Both the position numbers and the translations under genes were made by a program. The notes below the pieces were generated by a model. It was not told the origin of the DNA. It ran no database searches and saw only the letters and a list, made by a program, of their open reading frames with translations. A DNA stretch of 64,000 nucleotides from Desulfomicrobium macestii (GTDB lineage Bacteria > Desulfobacterota > Desulfovibrionia > Desulfovibrionales > Desulfomicrobiaceae): positions 186,001 through 250,000 of the forward strand of contig NZ_JADBGG010000001.1 of NCBI RefSeq assembly GCF_014873765.1. Reading direction: 5' to 3'. Position 1 is the first letter of the stretch; each line of letters starts with the position of its first letter. Below are positions 8,752-17,530 of this stretch, piece after piece.

Positions 8752-11349
8752 ATGACCTGCATCGAGCCGCTCCTGGCGAAGGTGACAAAACAAGCCTCAC
8801 CCAGGTTGCTGAGTAACGGCTTCGTCTGCTGGCTGGTGCATTCGCAGCCTCTGCCAGTCAGTTTTCTTCAGACCCTGACTGATATCGGCGGCTGGTCTCT
8901 GGCGGAGGAAACATCGCAGACCCTGTGGTTTTTTCCTTCCTCCGAAGTCATGCTCGGGCTGGCCAGACTCTACAACTGGGCCAGGCTTCATCCCATGGCC
9001 ACGAGCGTGACCGTCTTCGAGGGCAGCCTCATCGTCGATGATAAGCTTGGCCAATCCCTCAAGGTCAAGTCCGAACTGCACTCCCTCTGCGTCGAATTCC
9101 CCAAGAGACTCGTTGTCCGCGTCAGCGCGCGCATGCGGGAACTCGGACGAACCCTGACCGGCCTGGCCTTCAAGCACGTGCAGAGCCCGGACGGTCTTTT
9201 GGGGGACTGGTTCGAGCTGGAAGGCAGCGAGCAGGTCAGCGTATCCTACAAGTTGAACTGGCTTTGGGTCATCCGTCCTCAGGGCTCCCGGCAGGACAAG
9301 ACCTTCACCAAGGGTTGGCGGGCCTACTTCGACCGGCTGGAAGCGATCTTCCAGCAGTACAAGGTCTCCTATCTGCTGGCGGAGGATCTGAACCTGGTTC
9401 TGCGAGTGACTTCGCCGCGCGTCATGGGCGCCCTGACCTCGGAACTGCTGAGCATGATCGACGACAAGGAGAAGCCGGCCTGGCCTTGCAAATACATGGC
9501 CGTCGAGATGGGCGACCAGCCCTTCACTCCAGAATTTGCGAGCAAGGTCCGTTATGTCGTGGACTCCCTTGAGTCCAATGCCCTGCATCTGCCCCTGGCC
9601 ACGATTTTCCAGATAGCCGACTCCAGGATCGCGCCGGTGGATTCACGCGCTTCCATGGACAATTCCAAGCTGTCCGACCTGTTTCAGGTTCGTTTCCATT
9701 CCAGCAAGTGCGGGCGGCGGCGCGGCAGCCTGAATGTTTTTCTGCCTACGAGCCTGATTTCCGGTGGCGAGAGCCCCTGTTTCTATTGCGGACTGCGTTC
9801 GCACCAGCCGCGAAAATGCCCCTCGAGGATGCTGCAGTCCGGAAACGTGCAGGTCACGGACATGACCCGCTTTGCCCGCCTGGATCTTGACGCTCTGCCC
9901 GGAATCCTGGCCGGGATTGAAAAGCAGGTCGCCCCCGACGTCATTCGCGGTCTGAACATGTTGCTGGGGGAAAAGACCGATCCGGGGCTGGTCGTCCGGT
10001 CCATGTTCGAGGTCGACATGATCTGCCAGCTGCGCATGATGGCTTCCGTCTGGCGCGCCAAGGGCAAGGAATGGCCGCGAGGGATAGAAGAGCAGCGGCC
10101 CCAAAGCGAGGCGCAACTCTGGGAGGCCTTGGAGGCTTTGCGCACGGGGAGTCTGGAGCGGGCCATGGAAAAGGTCGATCATGTCGTGCTCAGTTCGCCC
10201 AAGAATTATCAGCCACGGGTGCTCCTTGGTTTCATGGCCATGGAGCGCGATGAGTTCAAGCGTGCCATGGGCTTCTGGGAGGAGGCCGAGAGCCTGGCCT
10301 ATACCAGTCTGCAGCGCTCCTACATCCAGCTTCTTCAGGGCCGCCTGCGGGAGGTCTCGGGCGACTACCCCGAAGCCATCCGCCTTTACGGCCGGGCGCT
10401 CGGGGAATCCCCCCGGTTCAGTCAGGCCCGCTACAGGCAGGCCGTCTGCCTGATCAAGTCAGGATATCTCAACGAAGCCCAGGCGCTCATCCGTGAGCTG
10501 ATCAAGGACAATCCCGACTACTTCAGCACCGTGCTGCTCGACACCGAGCTGGAGGGCGGGCGTTCCCATCTGTTGAGCGACCTGTGGGAGATCTGGGATG
10601 ATGCAAGGGCCCGTTCCCATGAGATCATCGGCGCGGTGGAGCACCTGCCGGACCTGCTGGACAAGTGGTTGCCTTCCGACCACGACGCCTACAACATGTT
10701 CCATGTGCGCATCGAGGATTTGAACAGCTATGCCGGGGTCAACAACTACGTCTCCATGGCCAAGCTGCTGCGCGGCACCATCGCCATCCGAGCGGACATC
10801 CAGGCCCGGGTCAAGAAGGACATCAAGGAGCTCGCCAACCGCCGTTCGGCCATTCGCGAGCGGCTCAAGAAGATTCAGCGTGAGGCGTCCTGGTTCCCCT
10901 TTCCGTCGATGCTCGGGTCTTTCACCAAGCTCTTCAATGCATGCGGCGAGGGAGTGAGTCTCATCGGCCATCTTGACCTCTACGTTCCCGACAAATTCAG
11001 GCAGGGGCACGAGGCCATGCGCCAGGCCGAACAGAACCTGGACAAGCTCGAAAAGAAGCTGCTCTTTCTTCAGGGCGTGCGAAACGGCATCCTTTTCCTG
11101 CTACTGTCCGGCAAATATCTGCTCATCTTCGAGATCATCGCCTTGCTTTTGGCCGGAGGCGTGTCCCTGGGACTTTACTATCTGGCTCCGGATCAGGTCA
11201 TCCTGGGGCGGAACCTGCGACAGGAACGATGGCTGATCCTCAACATCACGCTCATCTTTTTTTCCTTTCTCGCCTTCGTCGCCACGGCCATCAAGGCCGC
11301 GTCGAACTTCGAGACCTACAAGAACGAGATCCTGGACAAGGGGGACTGA
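8752..11349 (+). CDS. Large TPR membrane protein with CCHC zinc-knuckle motif
   Basis: An 865-residue protein of unknown function. Residues 1-340 form a globular region I do not recognise. It ends in CFYCGLRSHQPRKC, an exact CX2CX4HX4C arrangement (C343, C346, H351, C356) as in retroviral-type zinc knuckles. Residues about 430-620 look like tetratricopeptide helices (RAMEKVDHVVLSSPKNYQPR, YPEAIRLYGRALGESP). A basic coiled-coil region follows (about 685-770), and then two hydrophobic segments near 780-805 and 825-845, so the protein is probably held in the inner membrane by its C-terminus with the bulk in the cytoplasm. The glycosyltransferase gene follows after 84 bases and may be co-transcribed. 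Confidence 0.75.
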   Translation: MTCIEPLLAKVTKQASPRLLSNGFVCWLVHSQPLPVSFLQTLTDIGGWSLAEETSQTLWFFPSSEVMLGLARLYNWARLHPMATSVTVFEGSLIVDDKLGQSLKVKSELHSLCVEFPKRLVVRVSARMRELGRTLTGLAFKHVQSPDGLLGDWFELEGSEQVSVSYKLNWLWVIRPQGSRQDKTFTKGWRAYFDRLEAIFQQYKVSYLLAEDLNLVLRVTSPRVMGALTSELLSMIDDKEKPAWPCKYMAVEMGDQPFTPEFASKVRYVVDSLESNALHLPLATIFQIADSRIAPVDSRASMDNSKLSDLFQVRFHSSKCGRRRGSLNVFLPTSLISGGESPCFYCGLRSHQPRKCPSRMLQSGNVQVTDMTRFARLDLDALPGILAGIEKQVAPDVIRGLNMLLGEKTDPGLVVRSMFEVDMICQLRMMASVWRAKGKEWPRGIEEQRPQSEAQLWEALEALRTGSLERAMEKVDHVVLSSPKNYQPRVLLGFMAMERDEFKRAMGFWEEAESLAYTSLQRSYIQLLQGRLREVSGDYPEAIRLYGRALGESPRFSQARYRQAVCLIKSGYLNEAQALIRELIKDNPDYFSTVLLDTELEGGRSHLLSDLWEIWDDARARSHEIIGAVEHLPDLLDKWLPSDHDAYNMFHVRIEDLNSYAGVNNYVSMAKLLRGTIAIRADIQARVKKDIKELANRRSAIRERLKKIQREASWFPFPSMLGSFTKLFNACGEGVSLIGHLDLYVPDKFRQGHEAMRQAEQNLDKLEKKLLFLQGVRNGILFLLLSGKYLLIFEIIALLLAGGVSLGLYYLAPDQVILGRNLRQERWLILNITLIFFSFLAFVATAIKAASNFETYKNEILDKGD

Positions 11350-11433
11350 TGCCCCGCGCCCCGCATGCAGCGGTCGCCCCGACGGCGGCCCGAACCCCCG
11401 TGTTTTTGGCACGCCTTTTGTTCATTGCCTAGA

Positions 11434-12966
11434 ATGCATACTCTGGTCATCAATTTGACCCGCTTCGGCGATCTGCTGCAGACTCAGCCTGTCTTCAGCG
11501 GATTGCGACGGCGGGGCGACAGCGCGGGGCTGGTCTGCCTGGACTCCTTCAAGGGCGCGGCGGGCCTGCTGCGCGATGTGGATCAGGTCCGGGCCCTGCC
11601 CGGGGCGCGTCTTCTGGCCCAACTGGATCGGGGCTGGCCTCTGGCCATGGAGGAACTTGTCTCCTGGCTGGATCAGTGGCGACAGACTCCCTTTGACCGG
11701 ATGGTCAACCTCACGCCGACCCTTTCCGCACGGCTGCTGTCCCGCGCCATGCATGACGGGCAGGTGGAGGGTTTTGGCCTCGATAGCCATGGTTTTGGCG
11801 AGTACTCCACGCACTGGGCGACTTTTCTGCAGGCGGCCTCCGCCCATCGCGGGTGCAGCCCCTTCAACCTGGTCGACCTGTTTCAGCGTGTGGCCGGTCT
11901 TGATCCGGGAGAATTCAGATTGAAGACGCCCGAGGCTCCCGCGCTGGCGGCGGCGGATGAACTGCTTGGCGGCACGGGGCGGCGGGTGGCCTTTCAGCTT
12001 GGGGCCAGCCAGGACTACAGACGCTGGCCCGTGGCCTCCTTCGTGCGCGCCGGGAGCGTGCTGTGGTCAAGGACCGGGCGCATGCCCGTGCTCCTGGGAA
12101 CGGCGTCGGAGAGCCATCTGGCGCGGGAATTCATGGACCTGGCCGACTACCCCTGCACGGACCTGACCGGCCGGACCGATCTTTCGACGCTGGCGGCGGT
12201 GCTGAAGCGCATGGATCTGCTGCTGACCAACGACACGGGCACCATGCACCTGGCGGCGGGCCTTGGCGTGCCGGTGGCGGCGATCTTCCTGGCCACGGCC
12301 CAGCCTTTCGACACCGGGCCCTATCTGGAGGGCAGCCTGAGCCTGGAGCCCGATCTGCCCTGTCATCCGTGCTCCTTCGGGGAGAAATGCCCCCATGGAC
12401 TGATCTGCCGCGATTCCATCGAGGGCGAGGCCGTCGGGGACATGCTGGTCGGGTATCCTGATGGGCAAGCCTTGAGCGTCGCGCCCGGTTTCAAGGGACG
12501 GATCTGGCAGGCTCGGCGTGATGAGTCCGGATTCATGGATCTTTTTTCCGTGTCCGGCCACGAGGGCCAGGATCGCAGCCGCTGGATCAGGATTCAGCGC
12601 GAGGTCTATCGTCAATTTCTTGACCAGAAGCCCGGTGCGGGAAATTTTTCCTGGCCCGGGCCGGGTTCCGATTTCCGCGATGCCCTGGTGCGCGATCTTG
12701 AACACGCCGCCCTCATGTTGACCCTGGTCGAAGAGCAGGGCCGGATTCTGGCGCTCCGTCCGGATGCGCCAATGAAACCGAAATTTCTCGTCAACTGTCA
12801 GAATTTAGAGGATTTTTTTTCGCGCAACCCCTCGCTTGGGATACTTGCTCCCATGTGGCGCTTCCAGTCCAGGGCCGAGTCCGTGAGCATGGCGGCTTTT
12901 CTTGAATTGTGCGCTAGGTACCGTGGTCTGCTCGATGTTTTCAGGCATCGGCTTGCGCTGGCATGA
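11434..12966 (+). CDS. Glycosyltransferase family 9 (heptosyltransferase-like) protein
   Basis: A 510-residue protein opening MHTLVINLTRFGDLLQTQP, the usual start of family 9 enzymes that move ADP-heptose onto LPS core or other acceptors. The second Rossmann domain has FQLGASQDYRRWP (about 185) and the nucleotide-sugar site DLLLTNDTGTMHLAAGLGVP (about 265). A cysteine-bearing segment CHPCSFGEKCPHGLIC follows, and a roughly 170-residue C-terminal extension of unknown role lies beyond the catalytic fold. The ATG at 11434 is chosen because earlier in-frame codons lack family similarity. Next to a flagellin-chaperone-like gene, an acceptor in the envelope or flagellum is conceivable, but this is inference. 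Confidence 0.85.
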   Translation: MHTLVINLTRFGDLLQTQPVFSGLRRRGDSAGLVCLDSFKGAAGLLRDVDQVRALPGARLLAQLDRGWPLAMEELVSWLDQWRQTPFDRMVNLTPTLSARLLSRAMHDGQVEGFGLDSHGFGEYSTHWATFLQAASAHRGCSPFNLVDLFQRVAGLDPGEFRLKTPEAPALAAADELLGGTGRRVAFQLGASQDYRRWPVASFVRAGSVLWSRTGRMPVLLGTASESHLAREFMDLADYPCTDLTGRTDLSTLAAVLKRMDLLLTNDTGTMHLAAGLGVPVAAIFLATAQPFDTGPYLEGSLSLEPDLPCHPCSFGEKCPHGLICRDSIEGEAVGDMLVGYPDGQALSVAPGFKGRIWQARRDESGFMDLFSVSGHEGQDRSRWIRIQREVYRQFLDQKPGAGNFSWPGPGSDFRDALVRDLEHAALMLTLVEEQGRILALRPDAPMKPKFLVNCQNLEDFFSRNPSLGILAPMWRFQSRAESVSMAAFLELCARYRGLLDVFRHRLALA

Positions 12967-13024
12967 ATGTTGATTAGTCCGGGACATACGGCAAAATTAT
13001 TCCCAGTAGGCGGAGGACAGGAAA

Positions 13025-13642
13025 ATGATCATTATAGACGGCCAGCAGAGCCCACTTGAGGTTCGTCAATTCGAAAATCTTGAACAGATCATCGAAAAAG
13101 TCATGGAAGACATACGCATGAACAGTCGTATCGTGACCGATGTCCTGGTCAACGACGAGGCTTTTTCGGAGATTTACCCTCATCAGGCCGAGGACATGGA
13201 CGCCTCGCATATCAATCGGGTGGAAATTGTTTCCGTGCCCACCACTGAAATGGCCCAGGACATCACCCGCGAATTGTACAAGGTCGTGACCCTGATGGGC
13301 AAGGCCGGGCGGCAGGTGGCGGATTTCTTCCGTCAGGCGGATGATGATCAGGCCCTGGAGCTTTATGGCGACCTGCTGGAAGTGAACCGCGATTTTTTGA
13401 ACATGGTCGGCGTGCTTCGCAATGAATTCGCCACGGACACCTCCGCCGAATTCGAAGCGTCGCTGTCGGATCTTTCGTCTCTTTTTTCGGAGATGATCGA
13501 GATTCAGGAGAACGAGGATTGGATTCTGCTCGCGGATCTGCTCGAGTACGAATACCTGCCCGTGGTCGAGAAGACCAAGAACATGGTCGCCCGCTTGCGC
13601 GAGTCGGTCAGGGTTTCGGCCAGGAAGGAACAGAATGGCTGA
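13025..13642 (+). CDS. Conserved acidic hypothetical protein, possibly flagellum-associated
   Basis: A 205-residue acidic, mostly helical protein with no signal peptide or membrane helix. Its short N-terminal region (MIIIDGQQSPLEVRQF... to about residue 45) looks like a small beta-rich module. The remainder is amphipathic helix, including QADDDQALELYGDLLEVN. A good ribosome site (GGACAGGAAA) precedes the ATG. It overlaps the next gene, a FlgN/FliT-like protein, by 8 bases, so the two are very likely made together. I know similar pairs from Desulfovibrionales but no assigned function. Confidence 0.65.
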   Translation: MIIIDGQQSPLEVRQFENLEQIIEKVMEDIRMNSRIVTDVLVNDEAFSEIYPHQAEDMDASHINRVEIVSVPTTEMAQDITRELYKVVTLMGKAGRQVADFFRQADDDQALELYGDLLEVNRDFLNMVGVLRNEFATDTSAEFEASLSDLSSLFSEMIEIQENEDWILLADLLEYEYLPVVEKTKNMVARLRESVRVSARKEQNG

Positions 13643-13985
13643 ATCACGCGACACCTACGATCACATCATGGCGCTTGGCCAGGAAGAGCTGGGGCTGATC
13701 GCGAGCCAGGATGCCGATCGTCTCGGGACGGCGGTTCGGGAACGGGAGACAGCCATCATGGCCTTCATGAACTGCGACATGGGCGAGCAGGACAAGGTTT
13801 TCCTGGAAAAGCTCAAAAGCATCCAGGACATGAACACGCACCTGCGCCATGAGGCCAGGGCCCTGCATCAGTCTTTGAAGGAAGAGCTTTTGAAGGTGCG
13901 TCAGGAAAACAAGCGCATCGGGGGGTACCGAAACGGCGCCCTGATAACGCCCCTGGGCCGCCACGCATTGAGTCGCAAGGGTTGA
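13635..13985 (+). CDS. FlgN/FliT-like small helical protein (putative flagellar chaperone)
   Basis: A 116-residue all-helical protein whose length, heptad-like pattern and C-terminal sequence (ENKRIGGYRNG near 95-105) fit the FlgN/FliT class of export chaperones that keep hook-associated or cap proteins unfolded. The start overlaps the end of the preceding gene by 8 bases. No flagellar structural genes lie in the immediate neighbourhood (motAB are 39 kb away), so the client is unknown. Similarity in this class is always weak, hence moderate confidence. Confidence 0.6.
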   Translation: MAESRDTYDHIMALGQEELGLIASQDADRLGTAVRERETAIMAFMNCDMGEQDKVFLEKLKSIQDMNTHLRHEARALHQSLKEELLKVRQENKRIGGYRNGALITPLGRHALSRKG

Positions 13986-13992
13986 ACCGGGT

Positions 13993-14014
13993 GCCGCTCC
14001 AGTGCCGGAGCGGC
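13993..14014. terminator. Hairpin between convergent genes
   Basis: Perfect 8-bp inverted repeat GCCGCTCC/GGAGCGGC around a 6-base loop, directly between the end of the FliT-like gene and the pgeF stop. No T tract follows on either side, so it may be a processing or stabilising hairpin rather than a strong terminator. Confidence 0.5.
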
Positions 14015-14751
14015 TACCTGATCCAGATGACGCCCACCTGACGGCCGGTGATTTTGTCACGGCGGTAGGAAAAGAACTCCGGGGACGAGGCCGTGCACAG
14101 GTCCAGCGCAAAGATGTTGCCGGAGGGAATGCCCGCCTCGATGAGCTGCTCGCGGGTCAGGCTCCACAGATCCATGCAGCGCGTGGCCGGGTTGAAGCAG
14201 GATGAGAATCCCGGGCCCCATTCGGTCTCGAAATTGACAAATTCGCTCCTGCCCGGGCCAAGGCTCGGGCCGCGCACGGCCATGATCCCGGAAGGATCAA
14301 GGCCGTAGGCGGCGCAGAAGTTGCGCACTCCGGCGGCGGGAAAGTTGACGGCGTTGCCTCTCCACCCGCAGTGCAGGGCGGCAACGTGCCGTCCGGCGGC
14401 GTCCGCCAGCAGAATGGGCTGACAGTCCGCGGTCTTGATGACCAGTCCGTGCCCGGGCCGGTCCGTGCCCAGCCCGTCCCCCTCCAGTCTTGCCCCTTCA
14501 AAGCAATCATCCTCCAGATTCATGTGCATGGTCTGTCCGTGCACCTGCCTCAGTTCCTGCCAGACTTGAAAGCCCAGGGCCGTGCGCAGTTCCGCCCTGT
14601 TGGCCAGGACGGCCTTCTCATCGTCTCCGACCTCAAGCGACATGTTGGACTCGGCGTAGGCGCCCGTGCCGTGACCGCCCTGCCGGGTGGTGAAGACGCA
14701 GCCCACATTGTCAAGGCCAGGGAAGTGAAAGTCGATATATTTCAAAGACAT
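14014..14751 (-). CDS. pgeF: YfiH/PgeF-family multicopper-oxidase-fold (laccase-domain) protein
   Basis: A 245-residue member of the YfiH/PgeF/LACC1 family; characterised members act as purine nucleoside phosphorylase/deaminase or as a peptidoglycan-editing factor that removes wrongly placed serine. The zinc-binding His-Cys-His set is in place: RQVHGQT (about 68), KTADCQPILLAD (about 106) and ALHCGWRG (about 125), followed by RGPSLGPG. Its ATG overlaps the end of the 5-formyl-THF cyclo-ligase gene by 10 bases, so the two form a coupled pair. Confidence 0.92.
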   Translation of the reverse strand: MSLKYIDFHFPGLDNVGCVFTTRQGGHGTGAYAESNMSLEVGDDEKAVLANRAELRTALGFQVWQELRQVHGQTMHMNLEDDCFEGARLEGDGLGTDRPGHGLVIKTADCQPILLADAAGRHVAALHCGWRGNAVNFPAAGVRNFCAAYGLDPSGIMAVRGPSLGPGRSEFVNFETEWGPGFSSCFNPATRCMDLWSLTREQLIEAGIPSGNIFALDLCTASSPEFFSYRRDKITGRQVGVIWIR

Positions 14752-15344
14752 GACTGTGTCTCCGCAAGGATGTGCAGGATGGATTCAGGGGTGACGATCA
14801 TTTCCACCGGCCTGTCCCATGGCTCGACCGGAATGCTGTCCAGGACCTGGAAGGCGTAGGCCGGACCCACCAGCAGGGGGGCGTGGCCGAGGGAGGGCAG
14901 AAAGCGGTCGTAATAGCCGCCTCCGAAGCCGAGGCGGTATCCGCGCCGGTCGAAAGCCAAGGCCGGAAGAATGATGACCTCGGGCCGTGGGACCGGAACC
15001 AGCCGGGCCCGATCGGCCCGAGGTTCGATCAGGCCGAAGCAGCCGGGGCCCAGTTCCTCGCGGGAGGTTACGCTGTACGCGTCCATTATGCCGGGGGCGT
15101 TGTCGCGGCAGCCGGGCAGAAGGACTTCGCTGCCGCGCGCCCAGAAATGGTCCAGCAGGGGCCACGTATCGACTTCGCCCCGGGCCGGAAGATAAAGCAT
15201 GACGCTGGAGGCGAGGCGGATGCGCTCCAGGGAAAGCAGGTTGTCCCGGATGCGGGCGCTGTCTTCCTGCACCAGGTTCAGGGGCAGATTCTGACGTTGT
15301 CTGCGCAGGGCAATTCGCAGAAGGTTTTTGCTGGACTCTTGCAT
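14742..15344 (-). CDS. 5-formyltetrahydrofolate cyclo-ligase
   Basis: A 200-residue enzyme that converts 5-formyl-THF to 5,10-methenyl-THF with ATP, salvaging a dead-end folate. The family signature GYRLGFGGGYYDRFL lies at about residues 134-148, and the N-terminal LRIALRRQRQNL matches the usual RxxRR helix. The start is taken at 15344; an in-frame ATG 12 codons further upstream (15380) is possible but has a less family-like N-terminus. It is translationally coupled to pgeF. Confidence 0.92.
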   Translation of the reverse strand: MQESSKNLLRIALRRQRQNLPLNLVQEDSARIRDNLLSLERIRLASSVMLYLPARGEVDTWPLLDHFWARGSEVLLPGCRDNAPGIMDAYSVTSREELGPGCFGLIEPRADRARLVPVPRPEVIILPALAFDRRGYRLGFGGGYYDRFLPSLGHAPLLVGPAYAFQVLDSIPVEPWDRPVEMIVTPESILHILAETQSCL

Positions 15345-15411
15345 GACGTGAGGCGCTCCTTTACCATGCCGTGAAAACACGACATTTACTCAAAGAGGGG
15401 ATGACAGGCAA

Positions 15412-16080
15412 ATGGCAAACCGCTTTTGGATAGTTTTTGGGGACATTCACGAACGCATCGGGGCCGTGGAGCGGATTGACGATCTCGGCCGCGCCGACGG
15501 AGTTTTTCTGTCCGGGGATCTGACCAATCTGGGCACGCGCGATGGCGCCGGGCACATCGTGTCCGCCGTGGCCGCGATCAATCCGCGCATCCATGCCCAG
15601 ATCGGGAACATGGACACGCCGGCCGTGGATCGGGTGCTCACCGAACAGGGCATCAACGTTCACGGCCAGGTCGTGGACCTGGGCGGCGGGATCTGTCTGG
15701 CCGCCGTGGGCTATTCCACTCCCACGCCCTTCGGCACTCCTTCCGAGGTTGACGAAAGCCAGATCTGCCAGTGGATCCACGACGTGCTGGAGCGTGCCGG
15801 AGCCTTCGAGCACGTCATTCTCATGGTACACACCCCGCCGCGCGCGGAAGTGGTCGACAAGCTGCCTTCGGGAGCCCATGTCGGCAGTCCGGGGGTGCGT
15901 GCGCTGATCGAGAAGTACCAGCCTGCCATCGTCGTCACCGGCCATATCCACGAAGGGGCCGGCGAGGAGATGATCGCCCGGTCACACGTGCTGAATCCCG
16001 GAGCCTTTGCCCAGGGCGGGTATGTGCGCATCGACGAGACTCCGTCGGGCCTTGTGGCGGTCTTGCGGAGCGTGGCATGA
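15412..16080 (+). CDS. Calcineurin-like metallophosphoesterase
   Basis: A 222-residue two-metal phosphoesterase. Its motifs are in order: FGDIHER (8-14), SGDLTN (34-39), IGNMD (about 63-67, the GNHD position with Met for His), VHTPP (about 142) and TGHIHEGAG (about 178). The H-to-M change in the GNHD motif is seen in some relatives and may tune activity. The stop overlaps the exonuclease III start as ATGA, indicating a two-gene operon. The substrate is not evident. Confidence 0.88.
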   Translation: MANRFWIVFGDIHERIGAVERIDDLGRADGVFLSGDLTNLGTRDGAGHIVSAVAAINPRIHAQIGNMDTPAVDRVLTEQGINVHGQVVDLGGGICLAAVGYSTPTPFGTPSEVDESQICQWIHDVLERAGAFEHVILMVHTPPRAEVVDKLPSGAHVGSPGVRALIEKYQPAIVVTGHIHEGAGEEMIARSHVLNPGAFAQGGYVRIDETPSGLVAVLRSVA

Positions 16081-16850
16081 TCCTGCGCATGTATTCCTGG
16101 AACGTGAACGGATTCCGGGCCGTCCTTGGCAAGGGCTTCCGCGACTGGCTCGACCGGGCCGCACCCGACGTGCTCGGTCTGCAGGAGGTCAAGGCCGAGG
16201 AGGACCAGGTCGGCGGGGATCGTCTCTTTGACGGCTATCACTGCTACTGGAACGCCGCGCGCAGCAAGAAGGGCTATTCCGGCACGGCCTGCTACAGCCG
16301 CCCTGAGCCCCTGGCCGTGCACCGGGGCCTGCCCGATGCGCGTTTTCAGGGCGAGGGCCGGGTCATCCGCCTTGAGTTCGAGAAATTTCATTTTTTCAAC
16401 ATCTATTTTCCCAACGGCCAGATGAGCCAGGATCGCCTCGATTTCAAGATGGGATTCTACGACGCTTTTCTGGAGCACGCCCAGGAGCTAAGGCGGGAGA
16501 AGCCTATCGTGGTCTGCGGGGATTTCAACACCGCCCACCGCGAGATCGATCTGAAGAATCCCAAGGCCAACGAGAAGACGTCCGGTTTTTTGCCCATCGA
16601 GCGGGCCTGGCTGGACCGTTTCGTGGCCCACGGTTATGTGGACACGTTTCGCCACTGTCACGGAGACGTGGAGGATGCCTACTCGTGGTGGACGTACCGC
16701 TTCGGGGCCAGATCGAGAAACGTGGGGTGGCGCATCGATTATTTTTTCGTCTCCGAGGAACTTCGCGGCGCGGTCAGGGATGCTTGGATCGACGCCGATG
16801 TGCCCGGGTCCGACCATTGCCCTGTAGGGCTGGCGCTTGAATTGCCGTAA
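16077..16850 (+). CDS. xth: Exodeoxyribonuclease III / AP endonuclease family
   Basis: A 257-residue exonuclease III-family enzyme that cuts DNA at abasic sites and trims blocked 3' ends in base-excision repair. Catalytic landmarks are YSWNVNGFRA (about 6), LQEVKAEEDQ (about 39), a long GDFNTAHREIDLKNP (about 147), RIDYFFVSEEL (about 219) and PGSDHCPVGLAL (about 241). The ATG at 16077 overlaps the metallophosphoesterase stop; an internal Met four codons on (MYSWN) could also serve. Complete and normal in length. Confidence 0.95.
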   Translation: MILRMYSWNVNGFRAVLGKGFRDWLDRAAPDVLGLQEVKAEEDQVGGDRLFDGYHCYWNAARSKKGYSGTACYSRPEPLAVHRGLPDARFQGEGRVIRLEFEKFHFFNIYFPNGQMSQDRLDFKMGFYDAFLEHAQELRREKPIVVCGDFNTAHREIDLKNPKANEKTSGFLPIERAWLDRFVAHGYVDTFRHCHGDVEDAYSWWTYRFGARSRNVGWRIDYFFVSEELRGAVRDAWIDADVPGSDHCPVGLALELP

Positions 16851-16887
16851 TAATAATGGGGAACTCTTATGAGAAGGATGGACGCTG

Positions 16888-17475
16888 GTGAGTAAGCGCG
16901 ACGAGATCCTGGCGGCGGCCCAGTCCCTTTTTGCCGAATACGGCTACGCCGGAACGACCATGCGCATGATCGCCGAGCGTGCGGGAGTGGCGTTTGGACT
17001 TGTGTCCCATTATTTCGGAAACAAGGAAAAGCTGTTTCTGGTGGCCGGTCACGAGATGATCGACGCCATGCTGCTGGGCATCAGACGGGACGCGGAGGCG
17101 GCGCAAAACGGATTGCAGGCTGTGGATATTTTCGTGAATTCCTACCTCTCCTATACCCTGGCCAACCGGGCGACCTTTCCCACCCTCATACGCTGCTCGC
17201 CTTTCAGCGACGACAATCCGCATCTGGATCGCCACAAGATCGGCGCGAAATTCGAGGAATTGATCAGGGAAATCGAGGTGAATCTGGCGCGAGGCATCGC
17301 CGACGGAACCATCGCCCAGGTTCCGGTCAAAGACTGCGCGCTCATGATCTACGCGGCCATGGTCGGGGCGGTTCGCACGGTTTTTCTGAGCCCCTTCGGA
17401 GATCCGGGACTTTTCGAGGAGACCCGCAGGTTCATTCTGCGGTCGCTGCGCCGTAGTGATAAAATGGAGGTGTAA
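16888..17475 (+). CDS. TetR/AcrR family transcriptional regulator
   Basis: A 195-residue regulator starting at a GTG. The N-terminal helix-turn-helix is typical: ILAAAQSLFAEYGYAGTTMRMIAERAGVAFGLVSHYFGNKEKLF spans residues 7-50. The C-terminal ligand/dimer domain is all helical and carries no recognisable ligand signature. No efflux pump or other obvious target lies beside it; the gene upstream is xth (37 bases away) and downstream is a convergent gene. Nearby ATGs at 16869 and 16878 are out of frame, which supports the GTG. Confidence 0.9.
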   Translation: MSKRDEILAAAQSLFAEYGYAGTTMRMIAERAGVAFGLVSHYFGNKEKLFLVAGHEMIDAMLLGIRRDAEAAQNGLQAVDIFVNSYLSYTLANRATFPTLIRCSPFSDDNPHLDRHKIGAKFEELIREIEVNLARGIADGTIAQVPVKDCALMIYAAMVGAVRTVFLSPFGDPGLFEETRRFILRSLRRSDKMEV

Positions 17476-17530
17476 GCCCTTTTCGGCTCGATGGTGGCGG
17501 ATCGGGCGTGTCGCCAAGTCTTTGCCAAGC

